A stretch of 64,000 bases of DNA from Notamacropus eugenii (lineage: Eukaryota; Chordata; Mammalia; Diprotodontia; Macropodidae), in the NCBI RefSeq assembly GCF_028372415.1, contig NC_092875.1, positions 407,355,239-407,419,238 on the forward strand, given 5' to 3'. Made by a program: the position numbers and the translations under genes. This document shows, piece by piece, positions 20,330 through 32,200 of this stretch (its first letter is position 1; every line of letters starts with the position of its first letter). Under the pieces are notes generated by a model. The model was not told the DNA's origin. It did no database searches and saw only the letters and a list, made by a program, of their open reading frames with translations.

Positions 20330-20770
20330 TCACTGACTCCCAAATCTATAAGTCCAGCCCTAATAATGTCCCTGAAGCTGTCATCACACGTTGCTAACTC
20401 CTCATTGGATTTTTCCTCCTGCATGTCTTGCAAGCACCTCAAACTCAATGCTGCCCCCAATGGAGCTCATTTCCTTCTCTCTCTGTATCTCCTCCTTCAC
20501 ACTTCTTGGCATCTGTTGAGTGTACTACTCTTCTTCCACTTCCTAGTTCTCAGTGGCTTCCCTGTCCTGCCGCCCATTCATCCAAACAACTGCCCAGTAT
20601 TGTCGCTTCCCTTTTCCTCCATTTACTTGTCCACCACCCCTCAACTTAGCTCCTTCTCTCCCCTAGAAGAGTTGTTTATAAAGTGTTTTGTTCATACATC
20701 CCAGCAGAGAAAAAAATCAACCTTCACAGCAAGGCCCAAACTCAAATCTTTTGAGCATTTGTCCTTTTTT
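20330..20770 (+). repeat. Second L2 fragment
   Basis: 'gcacctcaaactcaatgctg' and 'ggagctcatttccttctctc' are LINE-2 ORF2 text. 20545-20770 is kept in the right copy (63350-63500); the first half is not. Confidence 0.65.
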
Positions 20771-21395
20771 TTTTTTAACTTGTTTACCTAACTAATTATG
20801 TTTATGTAATGTATATATTAGAATGTGAATCTGCTCTAAGAGTTTTGGGACACCCTATATTCACATGGGCAAAAAGAGAAACAAAAATGTGAGAGAAAGA
20901 TGAAATAATATTAAAAACAATTTGAAAGTGTTGCTAATAGTCTAAAACTCCTTTTTGCCCCAAAAGTTAATTCTTGATGAATTTTTAACGATGATATTTT
21001 AATGGGATGTGATTGAAGATGCTTCCATGTTTTTGAAAATCTTGACTTAATACTTTGTTAAGCCAAATGATTTGACCACCTATTTCTAAGCTCAGTTTGT
21101 TTCCATTCTGGTTTTGATGGTTGTCGTAGCTGAAAATGTTTATCCTGGAAAAATTACATGGATCGTAATGAAAGAAGTCCGTCAGCAGATTCATGTCCTA
21201 GCTCTTGATGTTTATCTTTCAATTCTAGTTCATTGATTAGGCAAAGTTTATCATTGAATATTTTATAGCAAATTTCTTTTTTATGCCAATCAGAGGTTCT
21301 TCCTAACTAGTCAGAAGGTGTTAGTCTTATATTTAAAAAATACGTCATGAATGAATGACTCATCAATGAAAGTCTTCCTTTGATTTTGATGCAGG

Positions 21396-22010
21396 TTAGA
21401 AAATTCTGTTTCCAAATATAAGTGTGCAGCTACACAAGTTTTTATAGGTGACATCTTTTTCAATAACAAAAGTTGGTCTTTTCAAATTCTTCCTAATTGT
21501 GGTGGCTACTATCTCAGGGCAAAATATAGTGAAGGTAATGGTCATTATTAATGATGGTAGATGTAAACTTGTATTCCAATAATGTTCTTGAGAAATTTGA
21601 ATTTTTTTTATCTTTTTTTCACATCTTATGGGATAAGCATCATCTTTAAGTCCACAAAGTACGACCAATAGAAAATTCCTAGTAGGAGGAGGAATGTCTG
21701 TCATTGGATTGTTCATTTGTGCCTGCAAAATTTCATCTTTACCCTGTGGTTTCTTTGGAGGAATTTTCCAAAGCCACTTGTTCAATTTATGAGAATGAGT
21801 TAAAGCTAGGTGATGTAATCCCTTCAGTGCAGGCAATCTGGTACATGTAGACTGCAATATGTTTCCATGTGCCAATAGAAAAAAGCAAGTGAGGGGCACC
21901 ACTGTCAACCCTTCCGTCATTTGTAAGTCCTGCTCCTTCCTTTGGAAGCAGAAGGTGTGTGGCATATGACTGACCCATACACCAAGTGGTTGTGCTAATC
22001 TATCTATCAA
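21396..22010 (-). other. 204-codon open frame, unidentified
   Basis: A methionine-started frame of 204 codons on the - strand lies between the two host genes. It contains stretches such as KLNKWLWKIPPKKPQGKDEI and TEGLTVVPLTCFFLLAHGNI. It matches no family I can name, and its composition does not differ clearly from the surrounding DNA. By simple stop-codon statistics one such frame in 64 kb is not very surprising. It lies just past the part of the duplication that can be compared here. Confidence 0.25.
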
Positions 22011-22384
22011 GTATTTATAGAGCTTAATTCGACTTTTATATATATTCTACTTTATATGTAAATAGTATTTCTGTATAAGTAACGCAGAAACCCGAGGGAG
22101 GCTCAGAAGCTTAGGGGTGAACATCCTGGTTGTTTTAGGTGACCAAGAAGCTCAATCCAACATGGTTTCCATCACACCATCCTTCCTCTTGCCATGGCCA
22201 TATATCCTGTCTTCCAGTCTGTTTTTGAAACTAACAAGGTTGATATTAAAATTTAGCACCAGAACTGGTGAATTAGGTGGAGAAATATGATGTATGGACA
22301 ACTCGGTTTAACACGTATTAGTTTAATGCCACAAAAATGCTATCACTGGTGCTTCTAAATCTCAGTTCCATTTTGACAAGGTGG

Positions 22385-22640
22385 TGAGGGATCTAGATGG
22401 TGCAGTGGATAGAGCACTGGGCCTGTAATCTGGAATACGTGAGTTCAAATCTGGACTTTGGTACTCACTACCTTTGTGACCCTGGGCAAGTCACTTAACC
22501 TCTGTTTCTTCCACTGTAAAATGTGGATTATAATAACACCTACCTTTTCAAAGTCATTATGAAGAACAAGTGAGATAATATTCATAAAATATTGAGCACA
22601 TTGTCTGACCCAGTGCTATCTAAATTTAGGCTTGGAGTAT
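22385..22640 (+). repeat. tRNA-type/MIR SINE
   Basis: 'ggtgcagtggatagagcactgg', 'gagttcaaatctgga', 'gtgaccctgggcaagtcacttaacc' and 'gtaaaatgtggattataataac' identify it. It lies 500 bp past the 3' end of the granzyme gene. Confidence 0.88.
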
Positions 22641-22960
22641 AGATACAGCTATGCTGAAGTAAATATAAATAGGATGGCAATCAGACTTCATGTGAACAAC
22701 GAATCTTTTAGCTTAAATGATACTCCAAATTGTCCTGCGTTTAGCAAATACTGCCTTCCTCGCAGGGTTGTGAAGAAACTGCTTTGTAAAGTGTACCTAA
22801 GGAAATGTGAGGTGTTCTAATGCTGTGCAGACAGGATCTCAGAGCAACCACACCTCTCGTGTTTCTCCCATAGGAGGGCCAAATCCCCATTGGTCAGGTT
22901 ATTAAGGCAGTTATCTGAATAAATCAGCCAAAATCCAAGTTTTCACTTAACATCTACCTT

Positions 22961-22966
22961 TTTAAT
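22961..22966 (-). promoter_or_regulatory. GZMA: Candidate GZMA poly(A) signal ATTAAA
   Basis: On the - strand the first AATAAA-like hexamer after the stop is ATTAAA, about 160 nt downstream. It is the common variant signal. No AATAAA was seen on that strand nearby. Confidence 0.45.
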
Positions 22967-23123
22967 TTGAATTATCTAACTTATGCGCAATTTTTCGCCT
23001 CACTTTGCCAGTGGAGACTTGGCTTTCATTTACTTATGCTTCAGGAGAAGGAATAACTATTTCTCTTTGGTCACAATTGTTGAGTATAGCATTAAGGAAT
23101 TATAGTGCTTGAGTCAAAGTGGG

Positions 23124-23285
23124 CTAAACCACTCCCTTGATGGTATTGCTTATCCAGTTGAGATATTCTGTTGAAAGAAAAGTATAGACACCAGGTCCTT
23201 GGGGAGTACCACATTTTCCAGGAGGGCTGAAGGAAGTGATTCCTACAAAAGTGCCTTTGCATATCAAAGGGCCACCAGAATTCCC
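23124..23285 (-). CDS. GZMA: GZMA exon 5, active-site serine
   Basis: The acceptor has a 12-T tract and 'gcag'. The exon begins [20 protein letters not shown] and continues [36 protein letters not shown]. Ser195 is present. The residue before it is Asn (AAT) where the family has Asp (GAT). CGTP keeps Cys220. The ending '-IKG-V' is that of GZMA, not GZMK. Confidence 0.93.
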   Translation of the reverse strand, partial: GNSGGPLICKGTFVGITSFSPPGKCGTPQGPGVYTFLSTEYLNWISNTIKGVV

Positions 23286-26200
23286 CTGCAAAAAAAAAAA
23301 AAGATTTAGGATGGGAGGGAAATCAACATTAAATGTTAGTTGCTATAGGAAAGAGGTTTAAGAGACTAAAAAAAAATAAATTGTCTTCAGTTGATACTTA
23401 GAGCAAGTGAAAGTTAGCATTTAATAAATACTGTGGTGTATTTGCTTAATAAATAGCATGGTAATATTTGAAAAATCTTAAATTTTATCATTCAGTTTCT
23501 TTTCAGAATCAGTGAAAGCATGAGCTAAAATCCTAGCAGCAGCTAAATATTTTTGTTTGTTTTTTTAATCTCAACGTCTGAAATTAATCAGAATTTTTTC
23601 ATTTTGAAAAGAGAAAATGGTGATGGAAATCGTGAATTTAGTAGTTTATTTAAAAGCAATGTTTTTACATTAAAGGGCAAATTAGTCAAATATATTTGAG
23701 ACATTGTGATTGAAGTCCAAGAAAAATGTCTTGGTGGTTTAAGTTCTTTATGGATTGTTCAGTCATTATAGTTGAGTCTGACACTCTGTGACTCCATTTG
23801 AGATTTTCTTGATAAAGGTACTGGAGCAATTTGCCATTTCCTGCTCCAGCTCAATTTACAGATGAAGAAACTGAGGGAAACAGAGTTAAATGACTTGTCC
23901 AGGGTCACACAGGTAGTGCCTGAAGCTGGATTTAAACTCAGATCCTCCAATCCCAGAGTTCTCTCTGATATGTCACCTCACTACCCCACTTTCTGGTTTA
24001 TTCTTCACCAAAAACCAAACAAAAACCAATCCAAAGGCAAACCAGACCAGAAACCCAACCCCAAAGGCAATAATGACCAAACAAAAATCTCACAATGATA
24101 TTTCCTCTTAGGTTTCTTTTGGATTAGGAAATCCTTAGCAACCAATGACACGCTAAAATGCAGCCTAGAGTCAGAGGGCCTCAGTGTGAATCTCCTCTCT
24201 GTTATTACCTATATGACCTTGCCCAAGTCACCCAACCTCTGCTTACCTCAGTTTTCTTGACTGTCAAATGGAGATGATAACACTCCCTTCTAGGGTTGTT
24301 GTGAGGATCAAGTGAGATCACATATGTAAAGCACTTAGCACAGTGCCTGGCAACATATATGTATATATTTATATTTATATATATACATACATACATGTAT
24401 ATACATATATGTATACCGATGCTATTTATTATTGTTATGGCACCTGGCACATGGTAGGCTGTATATAAATGTCAGCTCTTTTATCAGTCTGAAACAAGAG
24501 CTCAAACATGACTACCTGCAGAGGAATCTGGTGGTTGATGGGCAGGATCCTGGAGGGCCTAGTTGTAACCCTCTTAGAGAAGTAAGTTACCATTTATGCA
24601 AACCATCTGGCTACTTTCAGGCATAGTTAAGCCAAGCTAGCAAGCCATTTGAGGAGGTGCAGTAGGGAAAGTGCTGATCTAAGAGGGCTAGTCAAACACT
24701 CCTCCCTTGCAAGCTTGTCATGGTGCTAAAAATTCACAGCAATCACTGTTATTCATTAAGGTAAAAGAGAGAGCCTGGAATAGTGAGGAAAGAGGGGTTA
24801 ACCTTTCCCCTGATGTTAGCTATCTATGGGACTGTGGGCATCTCACCACCTCCCTGGTCTTCAGTTTCCTTATCAGTCAAATGATGGGTTTGGGCTCCAT
24901 GTCCTGTGAGGTCCCTTCCAAACCTATGATTCTATGCACTTGGTGTGTGTTTCTGAGAAGAGCAGGCCTTAAGGGTTAGGACAGAGGACACATGTTGTGA
25001 TGAGTTGGCAGAGAGAGTTGAGGAAGTGTTGGGGATGGGGGTTAGGTCCTGCCCCCTCATGGTGCCCCTTGGTGACTTGCACCTATGAGGAATAGAATGT
25101 TAAAGGATATGTCTGGGGCCTGAGAAAAGGAAGCTGCAAGGTGCCGACCAGCTCCACCTGTCTTACTGCCTGGACTACAGCTGTCTCTAGTGGCCAGGCA
25201 CCCACATTGATCTCTCTGCTTCTGTTTTCCCTCCCCAGACTCTTCTGGGCCTCACCCACAAGAATCTCCTTCATTTAGAAAGGCAAACCATTCATTCTGT
25301 CCCTGCCTCTGTTTACCTAACAGAATAACTACTGTCTCCACCTTGTTCTTTTACTTACTCCACTCGTGTCTTTCCCACCATTTCTATCTCCAGCACAAAT
25401 CATGTTCGGTCCAATATCAGGACGATGATTGTAATGATCTTTATCACTGCAGATTTTTCTGTCAATAACGGTGACATTGACTTCTCTCAGAGTGTCTGGT
25501 AACTTCTTGGGTTTCTTGGTTATTGATCCCCATCCTGCAGCTTGGCAAGTGGTACCAGGTTTAACATCTGTTCCTCTTTTGGGCAGATTCAGTTGTTTTA
25601 CAGCCTTTGTAATCTTTACTTTCCCATTGAGCTATTGGATAAAAAATGTAAACAATTATACTTTCAGGACAGGATAGTGAAATAATGCCCATGTTTGTTG
25701 CCAGTAAAATATGTATAAATTGGTGAGATCTAGACAGAACAGAGCACACATCAGAGACCAGAAAGCCAAGAATGCATCTCTATGTGTGTATGTGAAACCT
25801 TTTTCACATCTTTCCCAACATTGTGCCCACTCATATCCAAATCCCAAATATCCCCTTTCAGCACAGGTATGGCTGCTATGGAGCACAGTGGTCTGAGGGA
25901 TGGTAGCGAGAGAGGAGCAAACCTGCCAATGTTGGAGGCGGCACAGGAGAGTGGGAAGTATTCTCAAACACTGTACTTCTGGAATAATAACAAGAATTCC
26001 AGGCCCAAAGATTCAGTACATGAAGCATGGAAGTGGGAAAATGGGAGAGGCCTGAGTCCTGAAGTGGGGGCAGCAAGACTTGGCCTTTGCTCCATATGAT
26101 TGTAGCCTCCAAAGGTCAAGGGTTCTGATGGTGTACTCTTCAAGTCCTAACTCTTAGGGTAGTAGTATAAGACTATAGGTCCTAGGGGTAGAAAGTGAGA

Positions 26201-29200
26201 GCAATAATTTAATGTACTGGGCTCCTGGAAATCCTTTGAATTTTTAGAGGGATCAAATAAAAGTTGTCCTAGAAAAAAAAATACGTGAAAACCCTAAGGC
26301 AGCTTATGGAGTTGGGACATCTGTTGGATTTAATGAAAATCCATAAAATTAATGAAAGAGCAGTATGAGGGTGCATGGCATAGCAGATACTGTTGAAGTT
26401 AGGAAGATCTGGGTTCCAGTCTCACCTCTGACACTTATAAGGTGCAGGTCACTTGACCTCTGAGTGACCATCTCCCATTCTGTGAAATAAGGGAGCTGGA
26501 CTTTCAAGGTCCTTCCCAACTATAAGTCTATAAATCTCCCAATTTCTGTTCTGGCTTTAAATATGTGATCCTCTGATAGCAAGAGAGTTTATCAAGTAAA
26601 TCTTTTAATTATCCTTCTCCCCACTTGAAAAAAAGTAAAAAGAAGCATTTATTAAATGTGCAAGAAGTGCTAGGCACTGTGCTAAACATTTTACAAATAT
26701 TATTTCATTGAATCCTCATAACAATCCTGGGAGATAGGGCCTATTATTATCCCCATTTTACAGATGAGGAAACTGAAATAGACCGAGGTAAAGTGACTTT
26801 TCCAGGACTATACTGCTAGAATCTGAGGCCATATTTGAACTCAGGTTTTTTTCTGACTCCAAGCCCAGCACTCTATCCACTGTTCACCATTCTTATGCTC
26901 CTGAGGAGGCACTGTTCTTCCTCCCCAATTTCCTCCAGCCTAACACTTGGATGTCTCCAGTTGAAAAAGGAAAAGGGCTCAAGTTCTTGATGAAAGCTCC
27001 TTTTTACAGACTAGTATAGTATCTTTCCTCTAATGTGATGGAGCTTCTCCAAAGTTTTTTCCATAACTCTGAGAGTCTATCAGTTCATCTTGGGGCAGCC
27101 CTAGTCACTTAGCCATGAGTAGGAGAGTCCTGTCCTCTCAATACAAGATCAGTGGTACTTCATAGTAGGGGTTCTTAACTTGTTCTGTGCCACAGATCTC
27201 TTTGGCTCTCTGGTAAAGCTTATGGACTCCTTGTGAGTTTTATTTTCTTCAATGCATGAAATAAAATGTATAGAATTACAAAGACAGCCAATTATATGGA
27301 GGTAAAGATCCATATTTTTCCCATCCAAAGTCTCAAATCCCATGAAATCTATGCAGTGACCCTTTGGGGGATTCCTTGAATGAGGAGATATTTCAAAAAT
27401 CCTTCCCAAAGGTGCATCACTTTATACATTCATCATGCTGATTAGAAAACATCTTTGATGAACTCCCTACAGTTATAGGTCCAACACATGATGTGTTGAC
27501 TAATTTATAACAGTTCTACATACAAAAGAAGAAGAAATTGAAAATAGTATACCTGGAGAAGTTTAAGATCACCTTCATGTGTTTTTTTATTGTAGCATGG
27601 ATAGGGAAACTCTTCCTTAATGGTCATCCTCTGTTGTTCAGGCTCTTTCTTGCTAACTGAGCGAGCTCCAAGAATGACCGTGGCTGTTTTTTTTCTGAAA
27701 CAGATAGGATGCAATTAGTATCAGGGAATTCCAAATACTTGTTGCATCTGCCATTTTATAGATGCTAGCTATGTCATCTGTGTGTTAAGAAGTATATTAC
27801 TAAATGCTATATATGCTCTGGATGTAGCGATCTGAAAATATTGGAGAAAACTGCAATGCTCTCTCTCTCTCAGGTACTATGGCTGTTCATCTTGTTTTCA
27901 TTTATTTTTGGAGGGGATAGTGTTCAGATAGAAATGGTCGTAAAACAAGAAATATGTAATTAATGTTGTCTGAATTATTTATTGCACAAGTGACCAAAAG
28001 AAGTGGGTTGGTTTCTTTTTTTTTTTTTTTTGGTAATTGAATAAGGTGTTGGTATACAAGTTGATGTTCTTAGTACTAGTAATAGTAATATATATCTCCC
28101 TATACTTATACAGTATATTAAAGGCAGGTGTGTGACATAATGGATAGAATGGCAGCCTGGAGTCAGGAAGACTCATCTTCCTGGGTTCAAATCCAGCCTG
28201 AAACACTTACTAGCTGTGTGAGCCTGTGCAAGTCACTTAACCCTGTTTGCTTCAGTTTCCTCTTCTGTACAATGAACTGGAGAAGGCAATGTCAAACTAC
28301 TCCACTGTCTTTGCCAAGACCCCCCAAAAGGGATTACAGTGAGTCAGACATAACTAAGCAATACTCTCTACAAGGAGACGCAGGTAGGTGGTTTGGTGGA
28401 TAGCTGCTAGACTGTGAATGTACCCTGGGCAAGTCAATTGACTTCTCTCAGACTATTTCCTCACCTGTAAAATGAAGGGTAATGAGACAACCTACCTCAC
28501 AGGATTTTTGTGAGGATCAAAAGAGATAACACCTGTAAGGTGCTTTGCAAATCTTCAGCACTCTATAAAATAGGAACTCCTTTTAAGGAGTGGTTTGCCA
28601 TTTCCTTTTTCAGCACATTTTACAGATGAGGAAAAGGAGGCAAACAGGGTGAAATGACTTGCCAAGGATCACAGTAAGTAAGTATGTGAGGCTGGATTTG
28701 GACTCAGGTCTTCCTGGCTCCAGATCTCCAATCACTGTGTCACAGAGCTGCCCTAAGAGAAAGGAATGAAGGGTTCCCCTGCGGTTGAGCTCTGTAGCAC
28801 TCTCTGTGGCCTGATGTCTCTGCTGACTTCACATTATGCAGAGACTGTTTAATCTTAGCTTCAAAGCCCATTTGATGAAGGCTCCTGTTTGTTGGAGATG
28901 GATCACTTCACTGCTCCATGCTTACATGGAGGATAGAGGAGAGAGTTGTTAAGTGTTTGGGAAAAGAGCATTCTGATTTCCAGTTCCAGACTTTCTTCAG
29001 TTCCCTAAAGGTAAAGAAAATTTACAAGAAGCTGAGCTGCAGAGGAGCCTAGCACCTCAGTCATGGTCAAGGACCTGAAGAGAATCTGGAACATGTGTCT
29101 TTTTTTCTCATAACTGGAAGGCAGAAGACCAGGTTTGTCTTCCCTCAAGCTCTTGCTAATTTCACCCACTGTGCATGCATGGGACATTGGAGTCATCAAC

Positions 29201-32200
29201 CTCAGTTGGAGGAGTGTTCAGCAAATGTTCTTTGAGGCAAGGGTTATATTTCTATATGGATCCTGGACCTGCTCCTTTTTGCCCTTGGGTGTCCATTCAC
29301 AGGTAGTTCAAGGTTTTCTGACAGCAAAGGAAACAGGTCTAATTGGGCAATTCAAGGCCCTAGCTTTGGACTTCCCCAGAAAATCTAAGTAGATACAATG
29401 GATAGAGCTATGCAAAATATTTGGGGGATAGGAGGAAACCAGACTGGGTGTCTTGCTCATGGAAGTTAGGTAATGAACTTGTAGGCCTTAAAAAAACAAA
29501 CAAAAAAAAGAATTTCTATTAAAGGTTTTTTTAAACCTGAGATTATTTTCTCTCAAGAACTTGTCTCCCTCTCTCACCCTCTTACTGAACTTTAGAAATG
29601 GCAACATTCTAAAGACACACATTTATTTTACATAACATTATCTCCTCAAAAGTTGCAGTTCACAATCTGAACCTATTAGCAGGAGCTGTGATAGCAACTT
29701 GTTCAACATTGAGTCCACTTACTTCTTAGTGAGTTTTTCCTTTAATGAGTCAAAATCTGCCTCTGCTCTTTCTCCCCCATTGCTTTGTTTTCCTATTAAT
29801 CTGCTTGGAGAGAGGGGCAGGTCAGCAAACTTAATGAAAAAATTTTGAAGGCAGTCAAGTGTTTACTTACTGTGTACGACAGTGAGCTGCAGTTATCACC
29901 CAGTTCTCTTGGATCAGAACTCCTCCACACATAGATTTTCCATCACGGATTAAGGCCATGTAAGGATAGGCTTCATTGCCTCCAATTATATCTACACAGG
30001 AGTCTGTTTTAAAAAAAGAAATAATTAAAATAATGAACAATCTTTCCGGGAGGGGCTTCTTGGAAAAAGAATGTTTTCTTCACTCTTCTTGGAAATACTA
30101 CATTTAAGCATTTCCATCAGAAAGGAAGGGCCCACCTCCATGTCACCCACAAAGAACATGTTGATGTTGAGGGTCATTTTGAGGTGGAATGTGTATGGGG
30201 GAGTTGGGTTCAGTTGCGAGTTGGGACATATCACTGGCCTAGTAATATTAGGAGAACTGCAAATATCTAGCAAAAAGGAAACAAGTGTGTAATCATTTGT
30301 GGAGCATGAACGGTATTTGGGTGAAGTGATAGCTTTCAGAGGATTCCAGAGTATGATCCTGTAGTACCACCTAGATTGGAGGAGCAGATGTCCTTCCTGC
30401 CCACAGGCCCTGACCAAGTCCCTTAGTGCAGTGGTCACAAGCAGCCCTTTGGTCACAACTTTCCTTCCAAGTCTTTAGCCCTAAGGGTAATTTCCTTTGG
30501 CTTTAGTGTTTGGCATCTTGTAATTTCTGATTTTTCTTGTTTTTGTTCAGGTGTTTGAGTCATATCCAGCTCTTCCTGACCCCATTTAGAGTTTTCCTTA
30601 CAAAGACACTGGAGTAGTTTGCCATTTCCTTCTCCAGTGCATCTATTTTGTTAGGAAATGAGAGATTAAGTGACTTGCCCTGGGTTACACAACTAGTATG
30701 TCTGAGGTGGGATATGAACCCCATACAATTTGTCATTTTCTTCTGCAGCTCATTTTACAGTTGAGGAAACTGAGCGAGATGGGGGTTCATTGACTTGAAC
30801 TGTACAACTTAGCTGCCCTAGAGAAATCATTACTTAAACACTTTGTCCCAAACCCGAAATAACTCATTGCAAAGCATAGCAGACATCACAAAATTTCCCC
30901 AAGGGTGCACAAAACAAAGTTGAAAGCAGCCAAGCCAGGAGAGCCCCACCCAAGGCCCGCAGATCCCTGTAGCTTAATTTCTCTGCTGTGTCGAGATCTT
31001 GGCCAGATCTTGCCAAGAAAAATACCTCTGCAAGTGCACTGTAGTATTCCAACTCAGAATAAAAAGCAATCCAGGGGATTGGGCTCTTCCTATTTTTATC
31101 CACTTTCTAAGCATCCTGAGAGTGGAAGTGAAAGAGTGCTGTACTCCTGAGGGGCTCTGAGCAGTGACTGCTGTCTTCCTCTTCCCATCACAATGTTCTT
31201 TCTGATTTATCCTCCCAGTTGTGGTCATCTTTGTAATGACATAGGATCAGGTTTGGATTTTTCAATTGTAGTCCAAAGTGGGAAAGCCTTGATTCAGCTA
31301 TGACATGAGACCACAGCTGCTACCTCCTGGGGGAGGGATAGAATGCTACACATTGTTTTTTTTTTCTTTTGCAAAATACCATTTTTGGATGCTAATCTGG
31401 AAATGTTTGATCAAACTTGCCCATGTGTCTGGAGAAGGTCACACATACAGACAAGGTCCACTAGACTTTGGAAATCTGCCAGGTCTCCCAATCAGAACTT
31501 GATTTAGCTTTTTTGATTGATTGTTGAGATTTATTAAGCAATGGAGAGAATGTTAAAAATTCAGACTAACCTTAAAAGTGTGCTGTGGGTCCCTTTTATT
31601 ATTTTTATTATTATAATTATTGGAGAGCTTGTTGTCACACATTTACCAGCACACCTCTGTATACAGAACTCTCCTTACAGGTATATGTCATTACCACTGT
31701 AACTTTGGTTGTTCGCTTTCAGAGACTATCGGAAGCCTCCTGCTAGCTCTCCAACATATTTCTTCATGCCTACTGGATGAGCTGGATGAGAGTTTCACAG
31801 TTAATCAATGATTATACCGTTAATAATAAATTATACCTCCCCTATCCTCCAAATAAAATTGAATGCATTTTATTGGCCGTATGATACAGTGCATGTAACA
31901 GAGAGCCAGGGAATGTACTGATGATTCAGTGGGGTCTCCCTTTACCACTGCAAATGGCCATCTTCTCTACAGCTTAGTCTTACAATATTGTCCAGAGCAC
32001 TTAGAGATTATGACTTGACTAGTTTTCAACTTTGTTCTTATTGGCAAATTTAAAGCTCAAAGCTGGCAATGTGCCCCTTTGAATGCCAGTGGCTTAAGCA
32101 GTTTGTTCTTCCCCAGATAGAATGATGAAAAGATTTTCTTCTGAAATACAAGCATGCATCTTGGTCATCAGGAAAGAAGGCTAAATCTAATGTTTTACAA

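Larger units (their letters stand above)
16957..21240 (+). repeat. Segmental duplication, left copy
   Basis: Colinear similarity to 60718-64000 begins at about 16957 ('aaatcctctttttaccccct') and runs through the last CDC20B exon, its 3' flank, L2 and SINE pieces, to 21240, which matches the window end. Offset is 43763 at the exon and about 42760 at the end because the right copy lacks about 1 kb corresponding to 19560-20545. Identity by eye is 85-90% over most of the length and about 98% at 17160-17668. Confidence 0.93.

Noticed and set aside
30025-30456. 143-codon frame on the - strand
   Set aside because: It lies in GZMA intron 1 directly before exon 2 and overlaps the splice region. It has no recognisable protein features.
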